This document shows, piece by piece, positions 1-6,571 of a stretch of DNA of 8,354 nucleotides. The notes below the pieces were generated by a model that saw nothing but the letters and a program-made list of their open reading frames with translations, made no database searches and had not been told where the DNA came from. The translations under genes were made by a program, and so were the position numbers. The DNA is taken from assembly GCA_011523245.1 (NCBI GenBank), contig WTHG01000321.1, positions 1 through 8,354 of the forward strand. The letters are read 5' to 3'. Source of the stretch: Verrucomicrobiales bacterium (GTDB lineage: Bacteria; Verrucomicrobiota; Verrucomicrobiia; Limisphaerales; UBA1100). The stretch's first letter is position 1; each line of letters starts with the position of its first letter.

Positions 1-25
1 TCCCATGGGAGGAGCGAAACACTGA
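1..25 (+). CDS. 3' end of upstream gene, probably actC (partial)
   Basis: An open frame whose first complete codon is at position 2 reads P-M-G-G-A-K-H and stops at TGA 23-25. That stop shares its A with the ATG of actD in a TGATG overlap, the usual arrangement of translationally coupled genes. In known ACIII operons the gene before actD is actC, an NrfD-like membrane quinol-binding subunit, so this is probably its C-terminus. Seven residues cannot prove identity; the call rests on the overlap and on known gene order. Confidence 0.5.
7..14 (+). promoter_or_regulatory. Shine-Dalgarno site of actD
   Basis: GGGAGGAG lies 10 nt before the ATG at 25 and is a near-consensus anti-16S match. It sits inside the last codons of the upstream gene, which fits coupled translation and supports the chosen actD start. 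Confidence 0.7.
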
Positions 26-573
26 TGGACTCTTTGGACGACTACCAGATTCCTTACGGATTGATGGCCGAATTTGATACCCCGGCGGATGCGATGCACG
101 CAGCCGAGCAGGTGCGTAATGCCGGATTCACCCGCTGGGATGTTCACACACCGTACCCGGTGCACGGAATGGATGAAGCCATGGGCTTGGGCAACTCCAA
201 GGTCGGCTGGTTTACGTTTTGCTGCGGCCTGTCCGGATTTTTTGGCGGTATGCTTATGATCTGGTATATGAACGCTTACGACTACGGTATTCCGGTTGGC
301 GGAAAACCGAACTTTAGTCCGTTTGCTTCCTTTCCGGTGGCGTACGAGATGACGATTCTTTTTGGGGCTTTCGGTTCGCTATTCGGAATGTTGTTCTTGA
401 ATAAACTCCCGAGGTTGCATCATCCACTTTTGAAAAATCTCAGATTCGCAGATGTCACGCACGACAAATTCTTTGTGGTGATCGAGGCGGACGACCCGAA
501 GTACGAAGAGGAAGAAACCCGTGAGCTGTTGAAGAAAGCCGGCAGTAAGCACATTGAATTGGTGAACGAATAA
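25..573 (+). CDS. actD: ACIII membrane subunit ActD (DUF3341 family)
   Basis: ActD is a membrane subunit of alternative complex III, which oxidises quinol and reduces a periplasmic cytochrome c or an oxidase. The 182-residue protein has the usual family layout. An N-terminal soluble domain opens with G-L-M-A-E-F-D (residues 12-18) and contains the typical A-G-F-T-R-W-D-V-H-T-P-Y-P-V-H-G-M-D run (33-50). Two membrane helices follow at about 61-83 and 105-126, separated by a short loop with the G-G-K-P-N-F segment, and the C-terminal tail is charged (about 140-182). No haem or metal motif is present, as expected. The start is supported by a good ribosome site and by overlap with the preceding stop. 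Its own stop overlaps the actE start (TAATG, 571-575). Length and motifs are normal for the family. Confidence 0.93.
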   Translation: MDSLDDYQIPYGLMAEFDTPADAMHAAEQVRNAGFTRWDVHTPYPVHGMDEAMGLGNSKVGWFTFCCGLSGFFGGMLMIWYMNAYDYGIPVGGKPNFSPFASFPVAYEMTILFGAFGSLFGMLFLNKLPRLHHPLLKNLRFADVTHDKFFVVIEADDPKYEEEETRELLKKAGSKHIELVNE

Positions 574-1247
574 TGCGCTATTTTATTACAGGATTTCTGG
601 CGGTCATTTGTCTTGTCATTTCGTTGGCAGGTTTTCAAGGATCTTTGACGCGTAATCGACCTATTGAAATTTTTCCTGATATGGATCGTCAGGCTAGGGT
701 AAGACCTCAAGCGCCAAATCTATTCAATGAGATTCACGGAGCCAAAGATGGTATAGGTTCTAGGCTCCCGGTTACCGGTACAATTGCCCGTGGAATACCA
801 TTTGAAGATACAGCTGTTAACACTGGTAAGAAAGATGGCTCTGATGGTTGGTTGGAATTAAATCCTTTGGAGGTTAACGAAAAAACCCTTAAACGAGGTC
901 GAGAGAGATATGATATTTATTGTACCCCTTGTCACGGCAAGGCTGGTGACGGCAATGGAATCACCTCGCAGTACAATCTTGTTGCTGCAGATTTGCACCA
1001 GATGAGATTGGTTCAAATAGAGGATGGTTATATTTTTGATGTTTTGAAGAATGGTTATAATCTTACAACGAATTCAGTTGGCATAGCATCCTACAGGATG
1101 CCAGCTTATGATTCGAAAATGAGTAATGAAGATCTTTGGCACGTTGTAAGTTATATTCGGGCACTGCAGTATAGCCAGCTGGGTAGGCTGGATGAGGTCA
1201 GCGAAGATGATCGTGCAGGACTGCAAAAAATCATTAATGCGGAGTAA
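573..1247 (+). CDS. actE: ACIII monoheme cytochrome c subunit ActE
   Basis: ActE is the small periplasmic cytochrome c subunit of ACIII and relays electrons out of the complex. The 224-residue protein starts with a hydrophobic signal or anchor segment (about 4-21). There is no convincing lipobox cysteine: the only nearby Cys, C13, lies inside the hydrophobic core. The segment I-E-I-F-P-D-M-D-R-Q (31-40) matches the conserved ActE region after the leader. A single haem site C-T-P-C-H lies at 117-121, followed by G-K-A-G-D-G-N-G. The likely axial Met is M176 in Y-R-M-P-A-Y, and the closing helix is D-L-W-H-V-V-S-Y-I-R-A-L (187-198). The start overlaps the actD stop by one base. Oddly, the gene is about 43% GC by hand count, well below the genes on either side, and its codons favour A/T endings. 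A 21-nt gap with no clear ribosome site separates it from actF. Confidence 0.92.
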   Translation: MRYFITGFLAVICLVISLAGFQGSLTRNRPIEIFPDMDRQARVRPQAPNLFNEIHGAKDGIGSRLPVTGTIARGIPFEDTAVNTGKKDGSDGWLELNPLEVNEKTLKRGRERYDIYCTPCHGKAGDGNGITSQYNLVAADLHQMRLVQIEDGYIFDVLKNGYNLTTNSVGIASYRMPAYDSKMSNEDLWHVVSYIRALQYSQLGRLDEVSEDDRAGLQKIINAE

Positions 1248-1268
1248 AACCATCTGGATTTTAATTTA

Positions 1269-2687
1269 ATGCCTGCCAAGAAAAAAACCAGTGCCAACAA
1301 AGCCGAACCGGCGAGTCAACCGGATAGCAAGCTTCCCGCGTGGGCGAGCAAGCTGCCGTTGATCCTGATCGTCATCGGAGCGCTTTTGGCCATTTTAGGC
1401 ATTGCCACCAATGCGGTGCACTTCACCCATGCGTGGCTAGTCTCGTTCATGTTTTACCTGAGCATCTGTCTCGGAGGATTTTTCCTCGTGTTACTGCATT
1501 ACCTTCTGGACACGCATTGGATTGTTCCGATCCGCAGAATTGCAGAGCATTTGTCCTGCATCCTACCGTTGCTGGTGGTGTTTTTCATTCCGATTGCGAT
1601 CTGGTCTGGTGCGGAGTTTGTGACCGTTTCCGATGGTGCGGCAACGTACGGGGAAGAGCAGGCTGCGAAGGCTGAGAAAGCCGGTCAAAAGGCAGCCATA
1701 GCTAATGGCGAAAAGGTCGAGGCCGAGTTGGAAGGGCACAATGAAAAAGGCGAAAAACGTGCTTTCTATTCATGGATGCAGTCGGAGCGGGAATACAACG
1801 AGACTCATGAGACCCATGATCATGCTTGGTATGCTAAGAAGGGTTATCTCAACAGTGGCTTTTGGCATTTGCGCTGGGTTGCTTGTTTTGTACTCTGGGG
1901 TGTGTTTGCATGGTTGATCCGTAAAAATTCCGTTGAGCAGGATGCGGATGGCGCGTCCAAGTGGACCGGTTATAACAGGAAGCTTGCGGCAGGTGGCATC
2001 TTTGTGTTCGCCACGACTCTGACCATTGGTGCAGTGGACTGGATGAAGGGACTCGAGCACCAATGGTTCTCCACCATGTACGGGGTGTACTATTTTGCCG
2101 GGAGCGTCTGGGTGTCGCTGATCACCATTTATGCCATCGCCCTGATGATGAAGAAATACGGTCCGTTGAAGGACGTGGTGCAAAAGAAAACGCTGAAGGA
2201 CAACGGTACACTGTTTTTTGCGTTCACAGTGTTCTACGCCTATATTCACTTTTCACAATACTTCCTAATTTGGAACGCTTCTATCCCGGAGGAAACCTTC
2301 TGGTACGTCAAGCGCGAGCAGGGTCCGTGGTGGAACGTGGGCATGCTGATCATCTTCGGTCACTTCTTCGTTCCGTTTCTCGCCTTGTTGAGGCAGGACG
2401 TGAAGACGAAACCGGAGGTGATGATCACCGTGGCGGTCTTGGCTTGGTTCCTGCACTTCTGTGATATGAGCTACAACATCATGCCGTTAATTCATGATTC
2501 CAGTGACTGGATGAGCCACATCTGGATCGACTTGGGCTGCATGGCGTTTATGGGTGGCTGTGTGTCGATGGTTTTTCTCCACTTTTTCAAAAAGAACGCG
2601 CCCTATCCGCAGAAGGATCCACGGATTGCCGAGACCATGGGCGTTTACGTGCAACTGCATTCAGAGGCCAAGGCGGCTGGTAAATAA
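1269..2687 (+). CDS. actF: ACIII polytopic membrane subunit ActF
   Basis: ActF is one of the two NrfD/PsrC-like membrane subunits of ACIII and helps form the quinol-side membrane core. The 472-residue protein has a Lys-rich cytoplasmic start and about ten hydrophobic helices, for example near 30-48, 56-80, 95-113, 198-217, 240-257, 268-293, 313-335, 353-375, 384-405 and 418-440. Family-typical stretches are W-F-S-T-M-Y-G-V-Y-Y-F (267-276), S-Q-Y-F-L-I-W-N-A-S-I-P-E-E-T-F-W-Y (329-346) and N-V-G-M-L-I-I-F-G-H-F-F-V-P-F-L (356-371). The loop at about 120-190 is unusually long and is rich in Ala, Lys and Glu in its first half and in His and acidic residues in its second. The ATG at 1269 has no strong Shine-Dalgarno site. 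It gives a sensible N-terminus, and no upstream in-frame extension is needed. The stop overlaps the next start (TAATG, 2685-2689). Confidence 0.93.
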   Translation: MPAKKKTSANKAEPASQPDSKLPAWASKLPLILIVIGALLAILGIATNAVHFTHAWLVSFMFYLSICLGGFFLVLLHYLLDTHWIVPIRRIAEHLSCILPLLVVFFIPIAIWSGAEFVTVSDGAATYGEEQAAKAEKAGQKAAIANGEKVEAELEGHNEKGEKRAFYSWMQSEREYNETHETHDHAWYAKKGYLNSGFWHLRWVACFVLWGVFAWLIRKNSVEQDADGASKWTGYNRKLAAGGIFVFATTLTIGAVDWMKGLEHQWFSTMYGVYYFAGSVWVSLITIYAIALMMKKYGPLKDVVQKKTLKDNGTLFFAFTVFYAYIHFSQYFLIWNASIPEETFWYVKREQGPWWNVGMLIIFGHFFVPFLALLRQDVKTKPEVMITVAVLAWFLHFCDMSYNIMPLIHDSSDWMSHIWIDLGCMAFMGGCVSMVFLHFFKKNAPYPQKDPRIAETMGVYVQLHSEAKAAGK

Positions 2688-3394
2688 TGAGCGACGAATA
2701 TTACAACCACGACAAGGAAGGCTCCAGTTTCACTGGGGTATTCCTCCTGTTGATGTTCATGTTGGGCGGATTCGTGGTGGCCCGGGTACATGAACCTGCC
2801 CAGGCGATCGGTGCCGAGATGGAGAAGGAACGCTTGGCCAAACGCGAGAAGATTGACGAAGCCAGTGCGTCCAAGCTTGCCGGTAACGTTGTGGTCAGCA
2901 AGGAAAAGGGATTTGTTAGCCTTCCAATCGACACCGCCTTGGCCAAGGTAGACAAGTTGGGCAAGGAGGAGTCCCGCAAGGAATTGGTCAAGCGAAGTAT
3001 CGAGAAAGATGGCAAGTATGATCCGCCAAAGGATCCGTCCACCGTCGATGCTTCCGATCCAGCATTGATCGCCAAGGGCAAGTTACTGTTTCAGACCAAA
3101 ACCTGCTTTACCTGTCATCAGGTGGATCCGGCGATACCTGCCCCGGCAGGCTTAGCTATCAAGGCCCCGGCATTCATCGGTGATTTCTGGGGCAAGGAAC
3201 GTGAGGTTCACATTGGTTTTCAAGGTCCCATTCAAAAGGTGGTTCGCGATGATGCTTATTTCATTGAGTCTGTGATGAAACCTATGGCCAAGGTCGCCAA
3301 GGGTGCACTTGCCCCTATGGTTATAGCTCCAGGGCTGGTGAATGATGAGGAAGTCCTGGCCCTGATGGCTTACGTGAAGTCTCTGAGTAAATAG
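2687..3394 (+). CDS. membrane-anchored monoheme cytochrome c, CoxB-tail-like
   Basis: This is a 235-residue protein with one N-terminal membrane anchor (about 15-33), a charged Lys/Glu-rich linker (about 44-125) and a C-terminal class I cytochrome c domain. The haem site is C-F-T-C-H at 140-144, and the probable axial Met is M211 in A-L-A-P-M-V. The stretch from A-P-A-F-I-G-D-F-W-G (160-169) through D-D-A-Y-F-I-E-S-V-M-K-P (188-199) resembles the cytochrome c domain fused to subunit II of caa3 oxidases. However, the protein contains only the two haem cysteines, so no CuA site exists. It likely carries electrons on the periplasmic face between ACIII and a partner. It overlaps actF by one base and abuts the CcoN-like gene. 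No standard gene name fits with certainty. Confidence 0.85.
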   Translation: MSDEYYNHDKEGSSFTGVFLLLMFMLGGFVVARVHEPAQAIGAEMEKERLAKREKIDEASASKLAGNVVVSKEKGFVSLPIDTALAKVDKLGKEESRKELVKRSIEKDGKYDPPKDPSTVDASDPALIAKGKLLFQTKTCFTCHQVDPAIPAPAGLAIKAPAFIGDFWGKEREVHIGFQGPIQKVVRDDAYFIESVMKPMAKVAKGALAPMVIAPGLVNDEEVLALMAYVKSLSK

Positions 3395-4798
3395 ATGAGT
3401 AGCAAACAGAAAGAGGACGAGGCAAAAAAGGATCCGCGTGAAGCAGTGAACCTCTCCTGCCGGGGTCCGGTTTTGTTTTTGGCATTCAGCGCCATCGCTT
3501 GGCTGTTGGTTTACAGTCTGTTCACGATGTTGGCCGGTGTGAAGGTGCACGCCTCCGGGATGATGGCCGACAGTGCTTGGATGGCGTACGGCCGAATAGT
3601 GCCGGCGGCCGACTTGGCACTGCAGTTTGGTTTTCTTGTCCAGCTTGGCCTGGGAGTTTCAGCTTGGGTTTTGAGTCACCGGGGCAAAACGGTTCTCGTG
3701 GACGGAGGATACCTCTACATCGGAGGCATTATTTGGAATACCGGAGTGACGCTTGGTTTTATTGGGATCCTCTCTGGCCATGCCAGCGGTCTCGACGGTT
3801 TGGCCATGCCTGGGCACGTTATGCCGATCCTTTTCACCGGGTTTGTGCTCATCGGTGTCAGCTTGGTTCAAACAAACAACCGCCGGACTGACATGGAGAT
3901 GAGCCCGGTGCAGTGGTTTATTTTTGCCGCGACACTCTGGCTGCCGTGGGTGCTGGGTGCTGGGTACCTGTTGATTCACTTTTTCGATGCCAAGGGCGTG
4001 ATGGCCAACATCATCGACTGGTGGTTAATTCATAACTTCAGCAAGATTTACCTGACGTTTGTTGCGCTGGGTGTGGTGGGTCATTTTTCAATGGCATTCA
4101 CTGGGCGCGAAGTCATCGGCCGGGGTTACGCCGTGTTCGCTTTTTGGGTGATGCTTCTGTTCGGTTCGATTGGTGGCATCAGCCCGGGTGCGCCGGTGCC
4201 GGCTTGGCTGCCGGCGCTGAGTACGGTGACAGCGGTGTTTTACTTTGTCGGGGCAGTGGCGATCTGGAACGTGCTCAGGCATACTCAAAAAGAGGCAACT
4301 CTGGTGGACGAAGATGACTCCGGTTCATTCACTCTGATGCGCTTGGCCTTGATTTTATTTGCCGCGATCGCAGTGGTGGATGTCTTTTTTGCCTTCCCGG
4401 GACCGGGGAGAAGCGCGGAATTCACCACATTTGTCTCGGGATTTGACAAGCTTTACCAGCTTGGTTTTGTCGGGTTGGCGCTGCTGGGGGCTCTGTACCA
4501 CATCTTCCCCCGCTTGGCCGGTGTGAACTTCTGCCCACGCCTATGCAAGTTGCAGACTCTGGCTTACTTGCTTGGAGTGTTGGGAGCGACACTGCCTTCT
4601 GCGCTGGGTGGCCTGATGTCCGGCGATGCGGTGCTGGGATCCGGATTTTATTTTGCGAGTGTGGGAGACCTTCTGTTGTTGCTCGCCAGCTTTATTTTGT
4701 TTGTAAACTTCCTCGTAGCCACTGTGATGGCCATGAAAAGCTGTGAATGTCTCGCTAGACTTCTCGGTCGTGGTGAAGAAAAGGAGGCCAGAGCATGA
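3395..4798 (+). CDS. CcoN-like membrane protein lacking haem/CuB ligands
   Basis: The 467-residue polytopic protein (about 12 hydrophobic segments) aligns by eye with cbb3 oxidase subunit I, CcoN. Shared landmarks are M-A-Y-G-R (63-67), the helix W-F-I-F-A-A-T (174-180), D-W-W-L-I-H-N (208-214), A-F-W (249-251) and G-A-L-Y-H-I-F-P-R-L (365-374). Catalytic residues are mostly gone. The low-spin haem His in G-R-x-R-P-x-H is replaced within G-R-I-V-P-A-A-D (66-73). The cross-linked Tyr falls at G257. The CuB His-His pair falls in G-G-I-S-P-G-A-P-V (260-268). The H-x-H pair that binds both haems falls at F350-D351-K352. Only H213, matching the first CuB His, remains. A functional oxidase is therefore unlikely; a structural scaffold for the neighbouring cytochromes is my inference. 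The ATG directly follows the previous stop, and the end overlaps the next start (ATGA, 4795-4798). Automated annotation would probably call it cbb3 subunit I. Confidence 0.82.
   Translation: MSSKQKEDEAKKDPREAVNLSCRGPVLFLAFSAIAWLLVYSLFTMLAGVKVHASGMMADSAWMAYGRIVPAADLALQFGFLVQLGLGVSAWVLSHRGKTVLVDGGYLYIGGIIWNTGVTLGFIGILSGHASGLDGLAMPGHVMPILFTGFVLIGVSLVQTNNRRTDMEMSPVQWFIFAATLWLPWVLGAGYLLIHFFDAKGVMANIIDWWLIHNFSKIYLTFVALGVVGHFSMAFTGREVIGRGYAVFAFWVMLLFGSIGGISPGAPVPAWLPALSTVTAVFYFVGAVAIWNVLRHTQKEATLVDEDDSGSFTLMRLALILFAAIAVVDVFFAFPGPGRSAEFTTFVSGFDKLYQLGFVGLALLGALYHIFPRLAGVNFCPRLCKLQTLAYLLGVLGATLPSALGGLMSGDAVLGSGFYFASVGDLLLLLASFILFVNFLVATVMAMKSCECLARLLGRGEEKEARA
4781..4787 (+). promoter_or_regulatory. 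consensus Shine-Dalgarno of the CcoO-like gene
   Basis: AAGGAGG lies 7 nt before the ATG at 4795 and is the clearest ribosome site in the operon. It lies inside the end of the CcoN-like gene and fixes the start of the next gene, whose ATGA overlap implies coupled translation of the pair. Confidence 0.85.
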
Positions 4799-5892
4799 CG
4801 ATTGGATTAAGTTTTCTATTGGGCCTCGTGGCCGGGTCTGTGTCCTTCTACATGCTGGGCCTGTGGTGGCCAGTGGCATTGTTGGTGGGACTGGTCGCTT
4901 GGCTGGCGTTTGGCCTTTTCGATGTGAAGATGGACAGCGCTTTCACGCTGATGGCTGGTGCGCTGCTGATTTTTTGCGTTTCACTCTCCGGTATGATCAT
5001 GCGCGCTGACAGTCAGTTAAGCGGCTTGCAATATGCGGAGACGGTGCTCGAGGACGGCACACAGGCCCGCTATCCGATTCCGCTTCTGGGCAACGCCCGG
5101 TATGGGGAGGAGGTTTACCGTTCGATCGGTTGTGCCGAGTGTCACACTCAACAGGTGACCCACGATGGTGTTGAGTTTGACATCAAGGCATTGGCAACGG
5201 AGAAAAACCTTCCGGCCGTCAAAGATGCGATCGACCGGTATCACCGCGTGACTGGCAGCCCCGCTTCGGGTGGTGCAGCACACGGATTGCCGGCCGGGGA
5301 ATGGGAAACCGTGGCGCATGGTGCCAATGCAGCGGATGCAGCTAAGGCGCGTGGTTTTCTTTCAGCAGCCGGGGCTTCAGTCGATGTTCAAGTGAGATTC
5401 CATGGTGAGGATCTTGAGAAGGATGAATTCATTAACCCAGACGGTCGAGGCTGGGGCAAGCGTCGCTCCGTGGCCCGCGACTATCTTTTCGCTGAAAAAC
5501 CGATGTTGGGTTCCGTTCGTATCGGGCCGGACTTGGCCAATGTTGGCACACGTCACTCCCGCGCGACGCTGCTGCGAATCCTGCTGAACCCGCAACTGAT
5601 CCGTAAGGGCAGTAAGATGCCGCAACACCGGTTCCTGTTTGAGGAAGTCGATGAGGGTGAAGCGAACACGATCACTGTTCTTAAGGGGGAAAAGAATATC
5701 TACTATAAGCCGACTAAGGACGCGGATGCGTTGGTGGATTATTTATTGAGCCTCAAGGGGGCACAGTATCCGCTGGAGGAGGCGCCCGTGTATCAACCAT
5801 TTACCTCATCACTGCCAGTGCCGGCGGCTCCGGCTGAAGAGGAAGCTGATGGAAAAGAAGGTGGGGAAGCATCGGCTGAGTCCGCAAACTAA
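4795..5892 (+). CDS. CcoO-like membrane cytochrome c with central insert
   Basis: The 365-residue protein resembles CcoO, the monoheme cytochrome c subunit of cbb3 oxidases. The N-terminus carries two to three hydrophobic segments (about 3-20, 23-42, 48-68), where canonical CcoO has one. The cytochrome domain opens with G-N-A-R-Y-G-E-E-V-Y (99-108) and the haem site C-A-E-C-H (113-117), followed by T-Q-Q where CcoO has S-Q-M. It resumes at G-W-G-K-R-R-S-V-A-R-D-Y (219-230), then G-S-V-R-I-G-P-D-L-A-N-V-G (239-251) and the Met-ligand region G-S-K-M-P (272-276, M275). About 100 residues (118-216) are inserted between haem site and core. The tail (about 330-365) is rich in Pro, Ala, Glu and Gly and probably disordered. 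The start is fixed by AAGGAGG and overlap with the CcoN-like gene. Since its partner lacks catalytic ligands, I infer an electron-transfer role rather than service to an oxidase site of its own. Confidence 0.84.
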   Translation: MTIGLSFLLGLVAGSVSFYMLGLWWPVALLVGLVAWLAFGLFDVKMDSAFTLMAGALLIFCVSLSGMIMRADSQLSGLQYAETVLEDGTQARYPIPLLGNARYGEEVYRSIGCAECHTQQVTHDGVEFDIKALATEKNLPAVKDAIDRYHRVTGSPASGGAAHGLPAGEWETVAHGANAADAAKARGFLSAAGASVDVQVRFHGEDLEKDEFINPDGRGWGKRRSVARDYLFAEKPMLGSVRIGPDLANVGTRHSRATLLRILLNPQLIRKGSKMPQHRFLFEEVDEGEANTITVLKGEKNIYYKPTKDADALVDYLLSLKGAQYPLEEAPVYQPFTSSLPVPAAPAEEEADGKEGGEASAESAN

Positions 5893-5910
5893 CCCAGAAC
5901 TTTTAGCGAC

Positions 5911-6525
5911 ATGGCGGTAAATAAGAAGAAAGCAATCGAAGACACCGGCGCTAGTATCGCAGGACCAAAGCCTTGGGTGTATGTCTTGTTATTGCTATTG
6001 GTTTATTGGGGCATCAATTATCTTGATGGCCACAGTGGTGGATTTAACGCCAAAGTTTATGCGCCACATAAGAATGCAATTGCTGTAGCAAATCTTAGAG
6101 TTGTTAAATCACCTGATGAGTTAGCTTATGAAAAAGGTCAATCTATCTATTCCCGATGCGCGGCCTGTCACCAAGGTAATGGACTGGGTAATAAAAATTT
6201 GAATTTTCCTCCTCTAGCAGGTTCGGAATGGGTTTTGAATGAATCTCCTAATTGGGTTATTGCTATAGTACTAAAGGGGCTAATGGGACCTATTGAGGTT
6301 AAGGGCGAAACTTACAACAACGTCATGGCTGCGCAGGGCGGTGGTCTTTCCGACGAAGATCTAGCTAATGTCATTACCTATATCAGAAGAAATGCTGATT
6401 GGGGTAACGATCCAAATTTGCCGCTTGTTACCTCTGACCAGGTAAAATCTGTAAGAGAGGAAATTGATGCGAGGACATCTATGTTTACAGTTGAGGACCT
6501 TCTTAAGTTGTATCCAAAGAACTAA
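5911..6525 (+). CDS. membrane-anchored monoheme cytochrome c
   Basis: The 204-residue protein has a short charged cytoplasmic start, one membrane anchor (about 21-38) and a periplasmic class I cytochrome c domain. The haem site is C-A-A-C-H (83-87) in the classic Y-x-x-C-A-A-C-H-Q-G-N-G context. N-F-P-P-L-A-G-S (98-105) follows, and the probable axial Met is M139 in N-N-V-M-A-A-Q-G. The closing helix is L-S-D-E-D-L-A-N-V-I-T-Y-I-R (146-159). The layout resembles one half of CcoP, the diheme subunit of cbb3 oxidases, but only one haem site is present, so ccoP is not assigned. It is the last gene of the operon, 18 nt after the CcoO-like gene, with no clear ribosome site. GC is about 42% by hand count, close to actE and below its other neighbours. 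It is followed by a strong terminator. Confidence 0.86.
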   Translation: MAVNKKKAIEDTGASIAGPKPWVYVLLLLLVYWGINYLDGHSGGFNAKVYAPHKNAIAVANLRVVKSPDELAYEKGQSIYSRCAACHQGNGLGNKNLNFPPLAGSEWVLNESPNWVIAIVLKGLMGPIEVKGETYNNVMAAQGGGLSDEDLANVITYIRRNADWGNDPNLPLVTSDQVKSVREEIDARTSMFTVEDLLKLYPKN

Positions 6526-6545
6526 TTTAAATTGCAGATTCCTTT

Positions 6546-6571
6546 GGCGCCTTTTAAAGGCGCCTTTTTTT
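6546..6571 (+). terminator. rho-independent terminator of the respiratory operon
   Basis: An 8-bp perfect stem, GGCGCCTT (6546-6553) paired with AAGGCGCC (6557-6564), closes a 3-nt loop and is followed by seven T residues (6565-6571). It starts 20 nt after the stop of the last cytochrome gene. The GC-rich base plus T run is a textbook intrinsic terminator and marks the operon end. Confidence 0.93.

Noticed and set aside
1770..2249. 159-codon minus-strand open frame opposite actF
   Set aside because: It is antisense to a well-supported membrane protein gene. Its translation is rich in His, Arg and Pro with no domain or membrane pattern, as expected of a shadow frame.
3152..3550. 132-codon minus-strand open frame across the junction of the cytochrome c and CcoN-like genes
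   Set aside because: It lies antisense to two genes with clear family signatures and has no recognisable motif or ribosome site.
6301..6360. GC-rich patch (33 of 60 bases) inside the low-GC terminal cytochrome gene, a possible recombination tract
   Set aside because: The patch encodes a Gly- and Ala-rich stretch around the axial Met, and those amino acids force GC-rich codons, so no mosaic origin is needed.
3395..6525. Functional cbb3 oxidase (ccoNOP)
   Set aside because: The subunit I homologue lacks haem and CuB ligands, and the third gene encodes one haem site, not the two of CcoP.
6546..6564. Palindrome as a regulator operator for the rhamnose gene
   Set aside because: The inverted repeat is followed directly by seven T residues and lies just after an operon end, which fits an intrinsic terminator better.
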